Shown: positions 1 to 8,516, counted from the stretch's first letter. The stretch is 64,000 nucleotides of DNA from UBA940 sp031547885 (GCA_031547885.1 JAVBRO010000024.1:1-64000), one strand, 5' to 3'. Made by a program: numbers and translations. The notes: generated from the sequence alone by a model not told the origin.

Positions 1-114
1 GCGATATAGGTCTTCACTAATACTTTTTACGGTTACTAAACGGTCATTCAATTTATGTAAAACAACAATATAACCGATTATCCCCGCAAAGCTAAATCCT
101 TTTCAATCACCTAA
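1..114. other. AT-rich non-coding stretch
   Basis: All six frames are closed by frequent stops and the composition is much more AT-rich than the following genes. I see no clear promoter box, hairpin or mobile-element end here. Confidence 0.4.
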
Positions 115-282
115 CAATACGCACTTTACCGAACGCTTACACTGAGCCTCAGTTTTCGAATCCGCCTTTCGGACGGCGTGTACCAGTGGAGCCTGCAAGC
201 GTTCAACGAAGCTTATGAATCCATCCGGTCGGTTTACGATCTGACGGTCGTTTCGGTGCCGGATGAAACCGAAACCCCATGA
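115..282 (+). pseudogene. open 3' fragment upstream of the pilus-like block
   Basis: A frame open from 115 to the TGA at 280-282 overlaps the ATG of the next gene (279), as in the tightly packed genes that follow. It encodes about 55 residues, hydrophobic at first and ending VPDETETP. There is no ATG in frame; GTG at 178 is the only plausible start and would leave 34 residues. The 4-base overlap with the next gene suggests the true C-terminus of an upstream pilus or secretion gene (PilN/PilO/GspL-like position), but the frame is closed by a stop at 112-114. It is either a decayed remnant or a frameshifted end. Function not recognised. Confidence 0.3.
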
Positions 283-755
283 AATCGCGCATTACGACAT
301 ATGTGCTGATAGCCGCCGTGGTCGCAGTGTGGGGATTCATCGCCTGGAAAATATTCTTCGCGAAGCCGGACAATACTCCGGCTGCCATACAGCGTGCGCC
401 GGATCCCAAACCGGAAGACGAAGAAGACCTCCGGCTCCTGCTCGACTATAAGGACCCCTTTCTAAAAGATGCAATAACCGCAAAACCATCCGTGCCGTCA
501 GCTCCAAAGAGACAAACAAAGGCCTCTGCCGTCCCGTCCAAAAAACCTGACCCTAACCGGGAATCTCCTCCGGTAAAATACACTGGTACTATCAGGACGG
601 GCGGCAGGGTCCTGTACATTTTCGAGCACGCCGGCCTGCAGCAGATGCTCTCTCCCGGCGAGGAACTGGCCGGGTTCCGGCTGGCAGAAGCCTGGCCGGA
701 CTCGGTAAAATTCTCAAAAAACGAAGAGGCGTTCACTGTTCTTTTTCAAAAATAG
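279..755 (+). CDS. GspC/PilP-like inner-membrane protein
   Basis: This 158-residue protein has a short cytoplasmic start, one membrane segment (about residues 7-27), a proline-rich linker (about 30-95) and a small C-terminal domain (about 98-158) with the pattern YTGTI...RVLYIFEHAG...LSPGEELAGFRL. That layout matches GspC homology-region and PilP proteins, which link the inner-membrane platform to the secretin. The DPF motif near residue 59 is also common in such linkers. It is the first complete gene of a block holding a tip-type pilin, two prepilins and GspF, which supports the call more than the sequence alone does. GspC-like versus PilP-like cannot be decided by eye. Confidence 0.55.
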   Translation: MKSRITTYVLIAAVVAVWGFIAWKIFFAKPDNTPAAIQRAPDPKPEDEEDLRLLLDYKDPFLKDAITAKPSVPSAPKRQTKASAVPSKKPDPNRESPPVKYTGTIRTGGRVLYIFEHAGLQQMLSPGEELAGFRLAEAWPDSVKFSKNEEAFTVLFQK

Positions 756-768
756 GCGCATTAAACGG

Positions 769-1980
769 TTGTCAAATATCCCGGGGGCAGTGCTTCCGAC
801 TGTCATGGTCATATCCGTACTGATGCTGCTGACGGTGCTGGCGGTCGCTTCGCTGTGGGAGTCGGATTTCCTGTTCTTCTCGAAACACCGCTACGAGGTC
901 ATGCAGAGAGCGAACATAGAGTCCGGTTTTACGCTCTACGAAGAACATCCCGAAGCCGTTATCCAACGCCTCGATGCGGACAGCACCCTGCTGCTCTTCG
1001 ATTCTATTCCGGATTCCCGGATCAGGATAAGCCGCAGGCCGTGGGGACTTTACGAGATCGTTACCATATACGGGCATGACGCCGCGATCCACTCTTCGAA
1101 AATCCTCGGCATGCGGTCGGCATATAAGGAAGTGCTCTCGTTTTTATATCGCAACAACAATACGGCTCTGACCCTGACCGGAAAGACCCGTCTGAAAGGT
1201 CATGTGCGGGTTCCGCGCAGCGGCGTGGTCTACGGCCAGATGGGTTCCGTCTTCTTCGACGGCGAGAAGATAGGGTCGGCCATGATGAAAGAGAGCGACA
1301 AGGATCTTCCTGAGCCGGGAAAAGAGGCTCTTACTCTCGTTAGGGAGCTTCAGGAACTGCCCGGGCAAGAACCCGTCTACCTGGCTGAAGACTCGCTGCG
1401 GTGCAGTTTCAGGGATGACAAGCCGGAAATATTTTCCGCAGGCGGCAGGCTGGAGTACTGCAACCTGTCGGGCAGTATCATCCTCGTCGGAAAGGATATA
1501 GAGATTGCCCCCTCTTGTATGTTCAGCGATATTATCGTGGTGGGGGAAAATATCCGCATCAAAAGAGGTTTCACCGGCTCGCTTCAGGCGTTCGCCGCGG
1601 ACAGCATCAATATCGAAGATAACGTCAGGCTGGATTATCCTTCCGGCCTCTGGTCCGAAAAATACATCGGCATTGGCGGCGGCAGCGAGGTCAACGGTTA
1701 CGCGATAGTCAATCTGAAAGAGGAGCCGAACGTCCGGAATGCCAACTACGAGCAGTCGCGCCTGGCCACGGTCCGCGGGATGGTCTATGTCTCCGGCATC
1801 GCCCAGTTCCAGGGCATCGTCTCCGGCGCCGTATTCCTGGGCAAGGCGGTCTACTACTCCCCCCGCGGATACTACGAAAACATGATCTACGACGCCACGG
1901 TGCTCGAAAACTCCGAAATCGCCTGGCCGCTGTGGCTGCCCGGTCCGCCGGAGAGAAAGGATGTGAAATGGGTCGACTGA
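769..1980 (+). CDS. GspK/PilX-like tip protein with beta-helix body
   Basis: The 403-residue protein begins at a TTG; the next in-frame ATG (805) would cut into the hydrophobic segment, so TTG or an earlier non-ATG start is more likely. The N-terminus reads IPG then AVLPTVMVISVLMLL: a prepilin-peptidase-like Gly junction and hydrophobic helix without the usual Glu at +5, as in GspK and PilX tip proteins. Residues about 225-380 contain short repeating hydrophobic strands (GSIILVGKDIEIAPS, SDIIVVGENIRIKRG, DSINIEDNVRLD), like a parallel beta-helix of bactofilin type. It overlaps the next prepilin gene by 13 bases, so the genes are probably translationally coupled. A pilus or pseudopilus tip role is inferred. 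Confidence 0.55.
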   Translation: MSNIPGAVLPTVMVISVLMLLTVLAVASLWESDFLFFSKHRYEVMQRANIESGFTLYEEHPEAVIQRLDADSTLLLFDSIPDSRIRISRRPWGLYEIVTIYGHDAAIHSSKILGMRSAYKEVLSFLYRNNNTALTLTGKTRLKGHVRVPRSGVVYGQMGSVFFDGEKIGSAMMKESDKDLPEPGKEALTLVRELQELPGQEPVYLAEDSLRCSFRDDKPEIFSAGGRLEYCNLSGSIILVGKDIEIAPSCMFSDIIVVGENIRIKRGFTGSLQAFAADSINIEDNVRLDYPSGLWSEKYIGIGGGSEVNGYAIVNLKEEPNVRNANYEQSRLATVRGMVYVSGIAQFQGIVSGAVFLGKAVYYSPRGYYENMIYDATVLENSEIAWPLWLPGPPERKDVKWVD

Positions 1981-2330
1981 AACGGAAACTCCCCGGCTCT
2001 ACAATGATCGAGGCCATCGTCGCGTCGCTGATCTTCCTAGCTGTATTCGCCATCTCGCTCTCGACCGTCACGGGATTCACCCTGCGCGAAGACGAAGGAT
2101 ACGTGCTGCTCGAAGCCGAGCGCCGGCTCGAAGCCTGCATCGACCGCTATGGCAGCGGAACGTGGCCGGAAGGAGCTTATGAAGAGGAGCATGCATGGGG
2201 CAAGATCACGATAAACATCACCCCCTACGAGGGTTTCGAAAACATTCAAGCCGTAACACTCGCCGCACGGCTGACCGGCAGCCGCAAGACCATCGAATAC
2301 AGAAGCCTGATAGTTAAAAGCTATGACTAA
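1968..2330 (+). CDS. type IV prepilin-like protein (first)
   Basis: I start this at ATG 1968, inside the end of the preceding gene, because it gives a classic prepilin leader: a basic stretch (MGRLKRKLPG), then STMIEAIVASLIFLAVFAISL. Cleavage after Gly10 would leave Ser-Thr-Met-Ile-Glu, with the conserved Glu at +5, followed by the roughly 20-residue hydrophobic assembly helix. An upstream ATG at 1932 would add 12 residues before the leader and looks wrong. The mature part (about 110 residues) is soluble and beta-rich. Size and position fit a minor pseudopilin of GspI/GspJ type. It needs a prepilin peptidase, which is not in the window. Confidence 0.75.
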   Translation: MGRLKRKLPGSTMIEAIVASLIFLAVFAISLSTVTGFTLREDEGYVLLEAERRLEACIDRYGSGTWPEGAYEEEHAWGKITINITPYEGFENIQAVTLAARLTGSRKTIEYRSLIVKSYD

Positions 2331-2835
2331 AACCAAGCACATTCCCGGATGGACCCTGTCGGAGACGCTTGTGATGATGATCGTTGCCGGGGTGATCTTC
2401 CTTGCCGTGATGGACGGCATGGTACTTTTCAACCGCTACACCCAGCGCAAAACGGCCGAGATAACTGCCAATATGAGCCTTTATGAAGGCTACTACCGGC
2501 TCCGGCACCTGACAGCAACGGCCGACAGCATTTCCGCCGAAAACGGGCACATCAGGCTCTACCGTCAGACCAGCGGTTTAGCCGAACTGACCGAAAACGA
2601 CTCTCTGCTGGTCGCCCGTACCGGTACGATGACCGACACTCTGATGTCGGGAAGATCCGGACTGCGGGTGTCCGAAAGCCGTGGCCGGACAGGCGCCGAC
2701 AGCCTGTGCCTTACCATAACCGAGTCGGCGGGTGGCCACCTCAATATCTCATTCCCCGTCAAACCGCCTGTCGACCGACAGATCATGGAAAACCTGCGCG
2801 AACAGGAGAAACAATACGCCTATGAAGAACCTTGA
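2323..2835 (+). CDS. type IV prepilin-like protein (second)
   Basis: This 170-residue protein starts inside the last codons of the previous prepilin gene. Its leader is MTKTKHIPG followed by WTLSETLVMMIVAGVIFLAVMDG, giving a Gly cleavage site, Glu at +5 and a hydrophobic helix, the class III signal of type IV pilins and type II pseudopilins. The length and the longer polar C-terminal domain resemble minor pseudopilins of GspJ type. The gene overlaps the following gspF-like gene by 14 bases. No pair of cysteines for a pilin disulfide loop is evident. The specific minor pilin class is not assigned. Confidence 0.75.
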   Translation: MTKTKHIPGWTLSETLVMMIVAGVIFLAVMDGMVLFNRYTQRKTAEITANMSLYEGYYRLRHLTATADSISAENGHIRLYRQTSGLAELTENDSLLVARTGTMTDTLMSGRSGLRVSESRGRTGADSLCLTITESAGGHLNISFPVKPPVDRQIMENLREQEKQYAYEEP

Positions 2836-3904
2836 CATTTCCGACATCATCAAAAAACTATCCGCGAAACCCGTAAAGGATACCCGCAAGGAGACGCTCT
2901 TTTCGGAGCTTCATTCGCTGCTCTCGTCCGGACTCGATTTTTCGCACGCTTTCCGGCTGCTGATCGAGAGCGAAACGGACAAAAACGTCAAAGCCATCCT
3001 GGGCCGGCTCTACCGCGAGGTAATTGCCGGATCGTCGCTGTGGCAGGCGATGGATGGGTGCGGCAAATTTTCGGCGCTCGACTGCGGCGTGGTGCGGATA
3101 GGCGAAGAGACCGGCCGCCTGACAGAATCGCTCGCTTTCCTTACCGACTACTATCGTAAAAAAATCCAGCAGGCGCGGATGGTCTCGTCGGCCGTCAGCT
3201 ATCCCCTCATCATCATGGTGATGGCCATAGTCGTAGTCATTTTTATGCTGGCGGTGATAGTCCCGATGTTCGAACAGGTCTACTCGCGCATGGGCGGCGA
3301 ACTTCCGGGCATGACGCAGTGGATAATCTCGGTCTCGAAACGGTTCCCTTATTACGCCGCGGTCATCGCGCTGGTCGTTATCGGCGGCGGAGTGCTGCTG
3401 TATATGTTCCGGGAAACACCTGCTGTGCGCTCTGCCCTGGCCGGAATCGGCCTTTCGATGCCGGTCGCCGGAGATATCATCCGCAAGAACCATCAGGCTT
3501 CGTTCTGCAAACTTCTCTACCTGCTTACCAGTTCAGGCGTGCCCCTGCTGACGGGGATACGTATGCTCCGTTCCATAATCCGCTTTTACCCTTATGAATG
3601 TTCATTCGACGCCATTGCAAGAGGACTCGAAAAAGGAGAGCTGTTTTCCTCCAACCTTGAGAAATACCCCCGCCTTTACGAGAAGAAACTGACCACGCTG
3701 CTGCGCGTCGGCGAAGAGACCAACCGCCTGCCGCAGATGCTGCAAAAACAGGGCGAGGACCTTACAAAAGAGCTCGAACACCGCCTGCGCGGTCTGGGCA
3801 ATATCCTCGAACCGGCGCTAATACTCGTTGTCGGCGCGCTGGTGGCCGTGATACTGATCTCCATGTATCTGCCGATGTTCAAATTAGGCGGAATTATGGG
3901 CTGA
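2822..3904 (+). CDS. GspF/PilC-like inner-membrane platform protein
   Basis: Polytopic platform protein of type II secretion and type IV pilus machines, which couples the assembly ATPase to pilin polymerisation. At 360 residues it carries the two T2SSF repeats. The first spans about 20-150 (LFSELHSLLSSGLDFSHAF...RIGEETGRL...) and is followed by a membrane hairpin (SAVSYPLIIMVMAIVVVIFMLAVIVPMFEQVY). The second spans about 225-350 (FCKLLYLLTSSGVPLLTGI...RVGEETNRLPQML) and is followed by a last membrane helix (EPALILVVGALVAVILISMYLPMF). ATG 2822 is chosen because residues from a start at 2732 would lie entirely within the upstream gene and show no homology. Secretin and ATPase genes are not in view. 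Confidence 0.9.
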   Translation: MKNLDISDIIKKLSAKPVKDTRKETLFSELHSLLSSGLDFSHAFRLLIESETDKNVKAILGRLYREVIAGSSLWQAMDGCGKFSALDCGVVRIGEETGRLTESLAFLTDYYRKKIQQARMVSSAVSYPLIIMVMAIVVVIFMLAVIVPMFEQVYSRMGGELPGMTQWIISVSKRFPYYAAVIALVVIGGGVLLYMFRETPAVRSALAGIGLSMPVAGDIIRKNHQASFCKLLYLLTSSGVPLLTGIRMLRSIIRFYPYECSFDAIARGLEKGELFSSNLEKYPRLYEKKLTTLLRVGEETNRLPQMLQKQGEDLTKELEHRLRGLGNILEPALILVVGALVAVILISMYLPMFKLGGIMG

Positions 3905-3951
3905 ACAGACATTAAATTCGCCCTCTTCAAAACCAACTAAGCCCGAACGTT

Positions 3952-4518
3952 ATGAAACGCCATATTAAAAAAAGAGTAAAAGGTTTTTTCACCCTGCACT
4001 TTCCGTTACATGTGCTGGCTCTTGTGATTTTATGGATATTATTGAACTTCCGGATATGGGTAATATTCCTGTTCGCCTATCTGGCAATCATTTTCGGTGC
4101 TTTTCTGTATGAGATTTTCCTTGCATGGCGCTACAAACGCGAACGCATCTATGCGAAGGAAGTCCGCCGGCTGATGTTCCTCATGCGGAATATTATCGAC
4201 ACGGCTTTGATTTACGACGGCGAACCTGCAAAATTTTACGGCAAATTCCTCGAAATGATAAGCGTCGAATCGCTGAGCGCACGAGGCATCATCGATCCCG
4301 ACGCCCTGCTGCGGACACCGAAATACAACCGGCAGTGTAAAGAGCTGAGACGTAAGGACGCCGAACTGTGGACTCTCATAATGGCCGGTTTTAAGGCACG
4401 CGAACTTAAGGTCATTTACGGCCTGACAAATATCCATTCGGTTTACGTCAAACGCAACCGCATGAGAAAACGCCTCTCCAAAAAAATGCAGGAACTGCTC
4501 GATAACAGGCATTGGTAA
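3952..4518 (+). CDS. membrane protein with C-terminal LuxR-like HTH
   Basis: This 188-residue protein has a basic start, two adjacent membrane helices (about 17-33 and 35-58), a middle region of about 70 residues and a C-terminal segment (about 130-180). The last part has the pattern CKELRRKDAELWTLIMAGF, then KELKVIYGLTNIHSVYVKRNRMRKRL, typical of the helix-turn-helix ending of Bacteroidetes regulators with LuxR-like C-termini. DNA binding by a membrane-anchored protein is inferred from this resemblance. It follows gspF by 47 bases in the same direction, so it may be cotranscribed with the pilus-like genes and could regulate them. A bidirectional hairpin terminator follows. Function otherwise unknown. 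Confidence 0.5.
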   Translation: MKRHIKKRVKGFFTLHFPLHVLALVILWILLNFRIWVIFLFAYLAIIFGAFLYEIFLAWRYKRERIYAKEVRRLMFLMRNIIDTALIYDGEPAKFYGKFLEMISVESLSARGIIDPDALLRTPKYNRQCKELRRKDAELWTLIMAGFKARELKVIYGLTNIHSVYVKRNRMRKRLSKKMQELLDNRHW

Positions 4519-4555
4519 AGATATTTCCAGCATTACGGCTCCGGGTACAACAAAA

Positions 4556-4590
4556 GAAAAGCCTTGAAGCGCATGGCTTCAAGGCTTTTC
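4556..4590. terminator. bidirectional terminator
   Basis: A perfect 15-bp inverted repeat (4556-4570 and 4576-4590, arm GAAAAGCCTTGAAGC) with a 5-base loop lies between convergent genes. The A-rich left end and T-rich right end give a U-tract on either strand. Confidence 0.9.
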
Positions 4591-4610
4591 TCTTGCTCGA
4601 CATCTGCCGC

Positions 4611-7286
4611 CTAATCTACCAGCTTCAGCAGCTGCTTCAGGGTTTGCGGATAGTTGGTCGTGATGAAATCGACGCCCATATTCATGAACTCGAACATCTC
4701 CGAGGTCGAATTGACCGTCCACACGTTGACCACCATGCCCAGATCGTGGGCCTGTTTGACGTAGCCCGAATAGAGTCTCGTGTTGGCGACGCTGTAATCG
4801 ATGCACATTATACCGGCGGAAGCACAGGTCGCAGGCGTCGCCGATCCGTCGAGGTATCCGACCATTGTCCCCGCCGGGGTCTTCTCGACAAGGCGCAGGC
4901 AGGCCGCCCAACTGAACGCTATGTATTCCACCCGGTCGGCCATATTGTATGCGGCGACCTGCTCCACTATCGCATCCACGGCCTTCAGGGTGTTGGCGGC
5001 GTTCGCGTGGTTCTTGATCTCGATAATGAGCTTCATGGCGCCCGGATTGGCCTGCATATAGTCCATATAATCGGAGAACAGGGGCAGTTTTTCGCCGTTG
5101 GAGAGCTTCAGGTTCTGTATCGCCGAATAGTTCGAGGTTTCGAGTGTCACACCGCTGTAAGCCGCATCGTGGTTGCAGACCAGCTTACCGTCGGCGGTGA
5201 TCCAGAAGTCGGTTTCTGAGCCGTATAGCCCAAGTTCGTCGGCCGCCCTGAACGACGCCATCGAGTTCTCGGGTGCGCCGTTGGTGTGGTATCCCCTGTG
5301 GGCGATGATCCGGGGTTTGTTGACCGGGGCCGGTGTAGCCGAAACCGTCAGCGTGGCGGAACCCAGCGGGCTGGATGCGCTGCCGCGCAGAAGGATCAGC
5401 CTGTAGGAACCCGTAATCAGGCCCGAAGGTATGTCGAGGCGGAGATAACCCATCCCCTCGGCGTCGGTCGTATAGGTGGTGCTGCAATCCCTGACCAGGC
5501 TTCCGTCCCCGGATTCGAACCTGACCTTGTCGCCGCTCTGGAATCCCAGGCCGGAGATCTTATAGCCGGAACCGACGGCGACTTCTATGTTGCTAAGGAA
5601 CAGGATATCCGACAGGCTTATGGTTGACGTCGCAGATTCGACCTGCGTTTTGACCCGGTTCCACAGCACGTCGACCTTGCTCTGCGCCAGCGGAACGTCG
5701 TAGGCTCTCGCCAGCACTATATCGCCGCACCATGCGTTGGTGGGACTGACGGCCGTGCCCGAAGCGTCGCCTCCGATGCAGAACCACTGGGATATCGCGG
5801 CAGCGTGGGTGAAATTGCCCGAAGCTGCCACCTCGGGTGCAGCAACGCCGTTGACATATATGAGCGCTTTCGCCTCGCTTTTGTCCCACACGCCTACCAC
5901 ATGGTAATATTTACCTTTCTGCGGCGATACCCCGCTCTGGGCCCATTTCCAGCCGCCGCCTACGTGCGGCAGGAACGTGATCTCGTTATTTCTCGTGGAG
6001 TTGGCTACGAGGAACCCGGTCCCGCCGTTCTGATGTGCGCCCAGCGGCTTCACCTCGCCGGTAACCAGTTCCGAATTGTACATGAACAGCAGTTCGAGGG
6101 TGTGGCCGTCGGCCAGCCCGTCCTTGAACTCCTGACTGCCGGAATAATCCACTTTATAATAGCCCGTTGAAACAGTCGTTCCGGGGGCGTGGTTGAACCA
6201 TGCCACGTTGCGGTCGAACACGTCGCTGTGATAGGTGAGCATCGCTTCGCCCGCTACCCTCTCCACGGTATTTGCCAGTGGAGAAATGTCGGTTGCCGTA
6301 CCGTCGCTGTTGAAGACAACATCCAGCAGATCGGCGGCGAATATCCTCTGCGTAACCGGAATAGAAGCGATGAGTGCGGCCTGCGACGGGGATGAGAATT
6401 TGACAGTGAGCTTCCTTTCGCCGCTGTCGCCGTTCTCGGTGGCCGAAAGCGTCAACGTAGTCGCTGTTTTGCTCTTTTCGGTCAGCCATCCCGTGTTCGT
6501 GCCGATCAGCTCGTATTTCCAGTCCGAGGCGGTGCTGGCTACGTCGAATGTGATCTCCGAGGCGATGAAGGGCAGTGTTTTCGATTCGGGCGTGACGCTC
6601 ATACTGTGTTCGCTGCCTGCGAGCTGTTCTGTCAGGACTTCGGTAACAACGTCGGTGCCCAGAAGGAAGGTCAGCGTGGCCGGGCGCATTTCGAATTCTT
6701 TGCTCTCGGCGGCCGACACGGTTACGGTCACATCGCCTGTACCGCTGTTGGGAGCGATCGTCAGCCAGCCGCATCCGGCCGGTTTTGAGATGCTCCAGCC
6801 GGCGTTCGACTCGATGACGTATGTTACGGAGCCTCCATCGGCCTTGAAATCGACTTTCGCGGGTTCGCCGCCTTTTGTATCCTTCACCCTCATATAGGCG
6901 TCGGCCTGGTTCTGAACGATGGGTATCGTCATGGTTTCCTTGCCGTCGAGCCTGAAAGTCAGATCTGCCGTACGCGGCTCGGTCCGGCCGTTGGCATCGA
7001 CAGAGATGGCTACTGATCCGCCCTCTTTCCCGTTGGATGGTTTGACGGTCAGCCACCAGGCGTCGCCTGATTTTGCCACGCTCCAGCTTCCGTTCGACTC
7101 GATGGTCAACGTCTGCGAAGCTGCCGCGGTATTGAAATTCAGTGCCGACGGTGTATTGCCGTCCGATCCTTTCACTGTTAAATAGAATTGACTGGGCGGT
7201 TCCTGTCCCTCCACGGGGTCGTCTCCGCATGAAACAAAGGCTGCCGCCAATGCCGGGATCATCAGGGAGTACAATAGTTTCTTCAT
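4611..7286 (-). CDS. surface lipoprotein: BACON x3, LamG, GDPD
   Basis: An 891-residue lipoprotein (lipobox ending at Cys20, then GDD, fitting surface export in Bacteroidetes). In order: three BACON-type Ig-like domains (about 33-125, 130-222, 228-313), a LamG/concanavalin-like sandwich (about 320-540), another Ig-like domain (about 555-652), and a glycerophosphodiester phosphodiesterase domain (about 657-891). The GDPD catalytic pattern is intact: HRGY (663-666), PEN, ETD (Glu691, Asp693), His706 and Glu756 in EIK. It probably splits phosphodiesters (glycerophosphodiester-like) at the cell surface. The gene has its own TTTGGGTAG-N15-TGTA element at 7341-7368, also found before susC and fecR, so it probably belongs to the same sigma regulon. 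The natural substrate is unknown. Confidence 0.88.
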   Translation of the reverse strand: MKKLLYSLMIPALAAAFVSCGDDPVEGQEPPSQFYLTVKGSDGNTPSALNFNTAAASQTLTIESNGSWSVAKSGDAWWLTVKPSNGKEGGSVAISVDANGRTEPRTADLTFRLDGKETMTIPIVQNQADAYMRVKDTKGGEPAKVDFKADGGSVTYVIESNAGWSISKPAGCGWLTIAPNSGTGDVTVTVSAAESKEFEMRPATLTFLLGTDVVTEVLTEQLAGSEHSMSVTPESKTLPFIASEITFDVASTASDWKYELIGTNTGWLTEKSKTATTLTLSATENGDSGERKLTVKFSSPSQAALIASIPVTQRIFAADLLDVVFNSDGTATDISPLANTVERVAGEAMLTYHSDVFDRNVAWFNHAPGTTVSTGYYKVDYSGSQEFKDGLADGHTLELLFMYNSELVTGEVKPLGAHQNGGTGFLVANSTRNNEITFLPHVGGGWKWAQSGVSPQKGKYYHVVGVWDKSEAKALIYVNGVAAPEVAASGNFTHAAAISQWFCIGGDASGTAVSPTNAWCGDIVLARAYDVPLAQSKVDVLWNRVKTQVESATSTISLSDILFLSNIEVAVGSGYKISGLGFQSGDKVRFESGDGSLVRDCSTTYTTDAEGMGYLRLDIPSGLITGSYRLILLRGSASSPLGSATLTVSATPAPVNKPRIIAHRGYHTNGAPENSMASFRAADELGLYGSETDFWITADGKLVCNHDAAYSGVTLETSNYSAIQNLKLSNGEKLPLFSDYMDYMQANPGAMKLIIEIKNHANAANTLKAVDAIVEQVAAYNMADRVEYIAFSWAACLRLVEKTPAGTMVGYLDGSATPATCASAGIMCIDYSVANTRLYSGYVKQAHDLGMVVNVWTVNSTSEMFEFMNMGVDFITTNYPQTLKQLLKLVD

Positions 7287-7340
7287 AAAGCTGGTTTTAG
7301 GTTATTTAGAATGTAGAGATAGTTCAGGTTCTGATTGTAT

Positions 7341-7368
7341 TACAGTCGTATCGCCTTTTCTACCCAAA
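7341..7368 (-). promoter_or_regulatory. ECF-type promoter motif for the GDPD lipoprotein
   Basis: On the minus strand, TTTGGGTAG (7368-7360) is followed by 15 bases and TGTAAT (7344-7339). The same two elements at the same 15-base spacing occur before susC and before fecR. The start codon at 7286 lies about 53 bases downstream. Assignment to the neighbouring ECF sigma factor is inference. Confidence 0.65.
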
Positions 7369-7444
7369 GTAAAACCTCTTTTATTTCCAAACATTTAAAT
7401 TCTCTTTACGTATTTGTTAAATGCCGGGAAAGCCGGAAACAATA

Positions 7445-7476
7445 AAAACAGGCCGACTTGAAAGTCGGCCTGTTTT
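7445..7476 (-). terminator. terminator after fecR
   Basis: A 14-bp perfect inverted repeat (arms AAAACAGGCCGACT and its complement, 7445-7458 and 7463-7476) with loop TGAA lies 22 bases past the fecR stop. The A-run on the plus strand gives a U-tract on the minus strand. Confidence 0.88.
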
Positions 7477-7498
7477 GTTTCAGCATGATCGAGGGTTG

Positions 7499-8452
7499 TT
7501 ATTTCTGACGAAAAATCACTTCGCAAGGGTTTCCTGTCATATATTTTATAATATTAAGTACCTCTTCCAGATTCTGCGAGCGCTGGTAATTAAATGCATA
7601 GCGCTTGCCGTCGTAACGCCCTTCGATCGAAATGCGGACTCCGTAGGCGGTTTCGATATGCGAAATTATCTCATGGAGCGTAGCGTTTGCCATCGTTACA
7701 AGGTCGTAGCGGTGGAGGATCACGTTCGACGCCGTAACCTGTGATATCTCGAGGTTCTTGTCCACCACGTCGTACATTGCGCGCTGGTTGGGCTGGAGCG
7801 TCACCATATTGACCCCTTCGGGCGTCTGGAGCCGCACCGACCCGTGTTCGAGGATCACTTCGGCGAACTGTTTGTCCGAACGGGAATCCACACAGAAAGC
7901 GGTACCCAGCACACGTATCCGCAGCTCTCCGGTATTCACGATGAAGGGAGCGTTTACGTCGGGCGTGACCTCGAAAAAGGCTGCGCCGTCGAGCTCTACA
8001 TTGCGGCCGGTTTCGTCGAAGGCTTCCGGCAGTGTCAGCCGGGTATTGGCGTTGAGCCATACCTGCGTCCCGTCGTCGAGCGTTATCGCCGAGACCACAT
8101 CGGTATTGTTCTCGTATGTGCGGTAGATATCGGGCCTGGAAAGGAAATGCCATGCGGCTCCCACCCCTGCGATCAGCAGCACTGCCGCAGCGGCGCTTGC
8201 CGACCATCGCAATACCCTGCGGCGGCGTTTGGACGCGGTTATTCTGTTTATGCGGCGGTTGGTGTCGCGCATGAAGGCTGCGAATTCGGCAAAATCGGGT
8301 CTCCGGCCCGCCGCCATCCCGGCGTTCCATATGCTTTTCAATTCGAAGAAGTACTGCCTGTGCTTTTCCGACTCTTCCAGCCACTCCATCAGGGTGTTGT
8401 TCTCCTCTTCGGATGTTTCGCCTGTGAAGTATTTATTTATGATGGCATCCAT
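7499..8452 (-). CDS. FecR-type anti-sigma factor
   Basis: Inner-membrane anti-sigma factor that receives a signal from a SusC-type transducer and controls the adjacent ECF sigma factor. I start at ATG 8452 (MDAIINKYFTGETSEEE, the usual Bacteroidetes FecR start, 317 residues). An upstream ATG at 8479 would sit almost on the predicted transcription start. Cytoplasmic N-terminal part about 1-85, one membrane helix about 88-105 (WSASAAAAVLLIAGVGAAW), periplasmic FecR domain (ITLDDGTQVWLNANTRLTLP, FIVNTGELRIRVLGTAF) and a C-terminal secretin/STN-like part (TLHEIISHIETAYGVRI...) that should contact the SusC STN domain. It follows the sigma gene, with an ECF-type motif between them. Confidence 0.93.
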   Translation of the reverse strand: MDAIINKYFTGETSEEENNTLMEWLEESEKHRQYFFELKSIWNAGMAAGRRPDFAEFAAFMRDTNRRINRITASKRRRRVLRWSASAAAAVLLIAGVGAAWHFLSRPDIYRTYENNTDVVSAITLDDGTQVWLNANTRLTLPEAFDETGRNVELDGAAFFEVTPDVNAPFIVNTGELRIRVLGTAFCVDSRSDKQFAEVILEHGSVRLQTPEGVNMVTLQPNQRAMYDVVDKNLEISQVTASNVILHRYDLVTMANATLHEIISHIETAYGVRISIEGRYDGKRYAFNYQRSQNLEEVLNIIKYMTGNPCEVIFRQK

Positions 8453-8489
8453 GTTTTCTGCAGCAAATTTATTTTGCATTTACTATCAT

Positions 8490-8516
8490 TACAATCATCC
8501 CGCAATTGCTACCCAA
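8490..8516 (-). promoter_or_regulatory. ECF-type promoter motif for fecR
   Basis: On the minus strand, TTTGGGTAG at 8517-8509 covers the last codons and stop of the sigma gene, followed by exactly 15 bases and TGTAAT from 8493. This is the second of three copies in the locus. A transcript from here would start near 8482, just before the ATG at 8479 and about 30 bases before the ATG at 8452, which favours the latter as the fecR start. Confidence 0.6.

Noticed and set aside
6154..7230. Minus-strand frame of 358 codons overlapping the GDPD lipoprotein gene
   Set aside because: An Arg-rich shadow frame within the 5' part of the real gene, with no recognisable motif.
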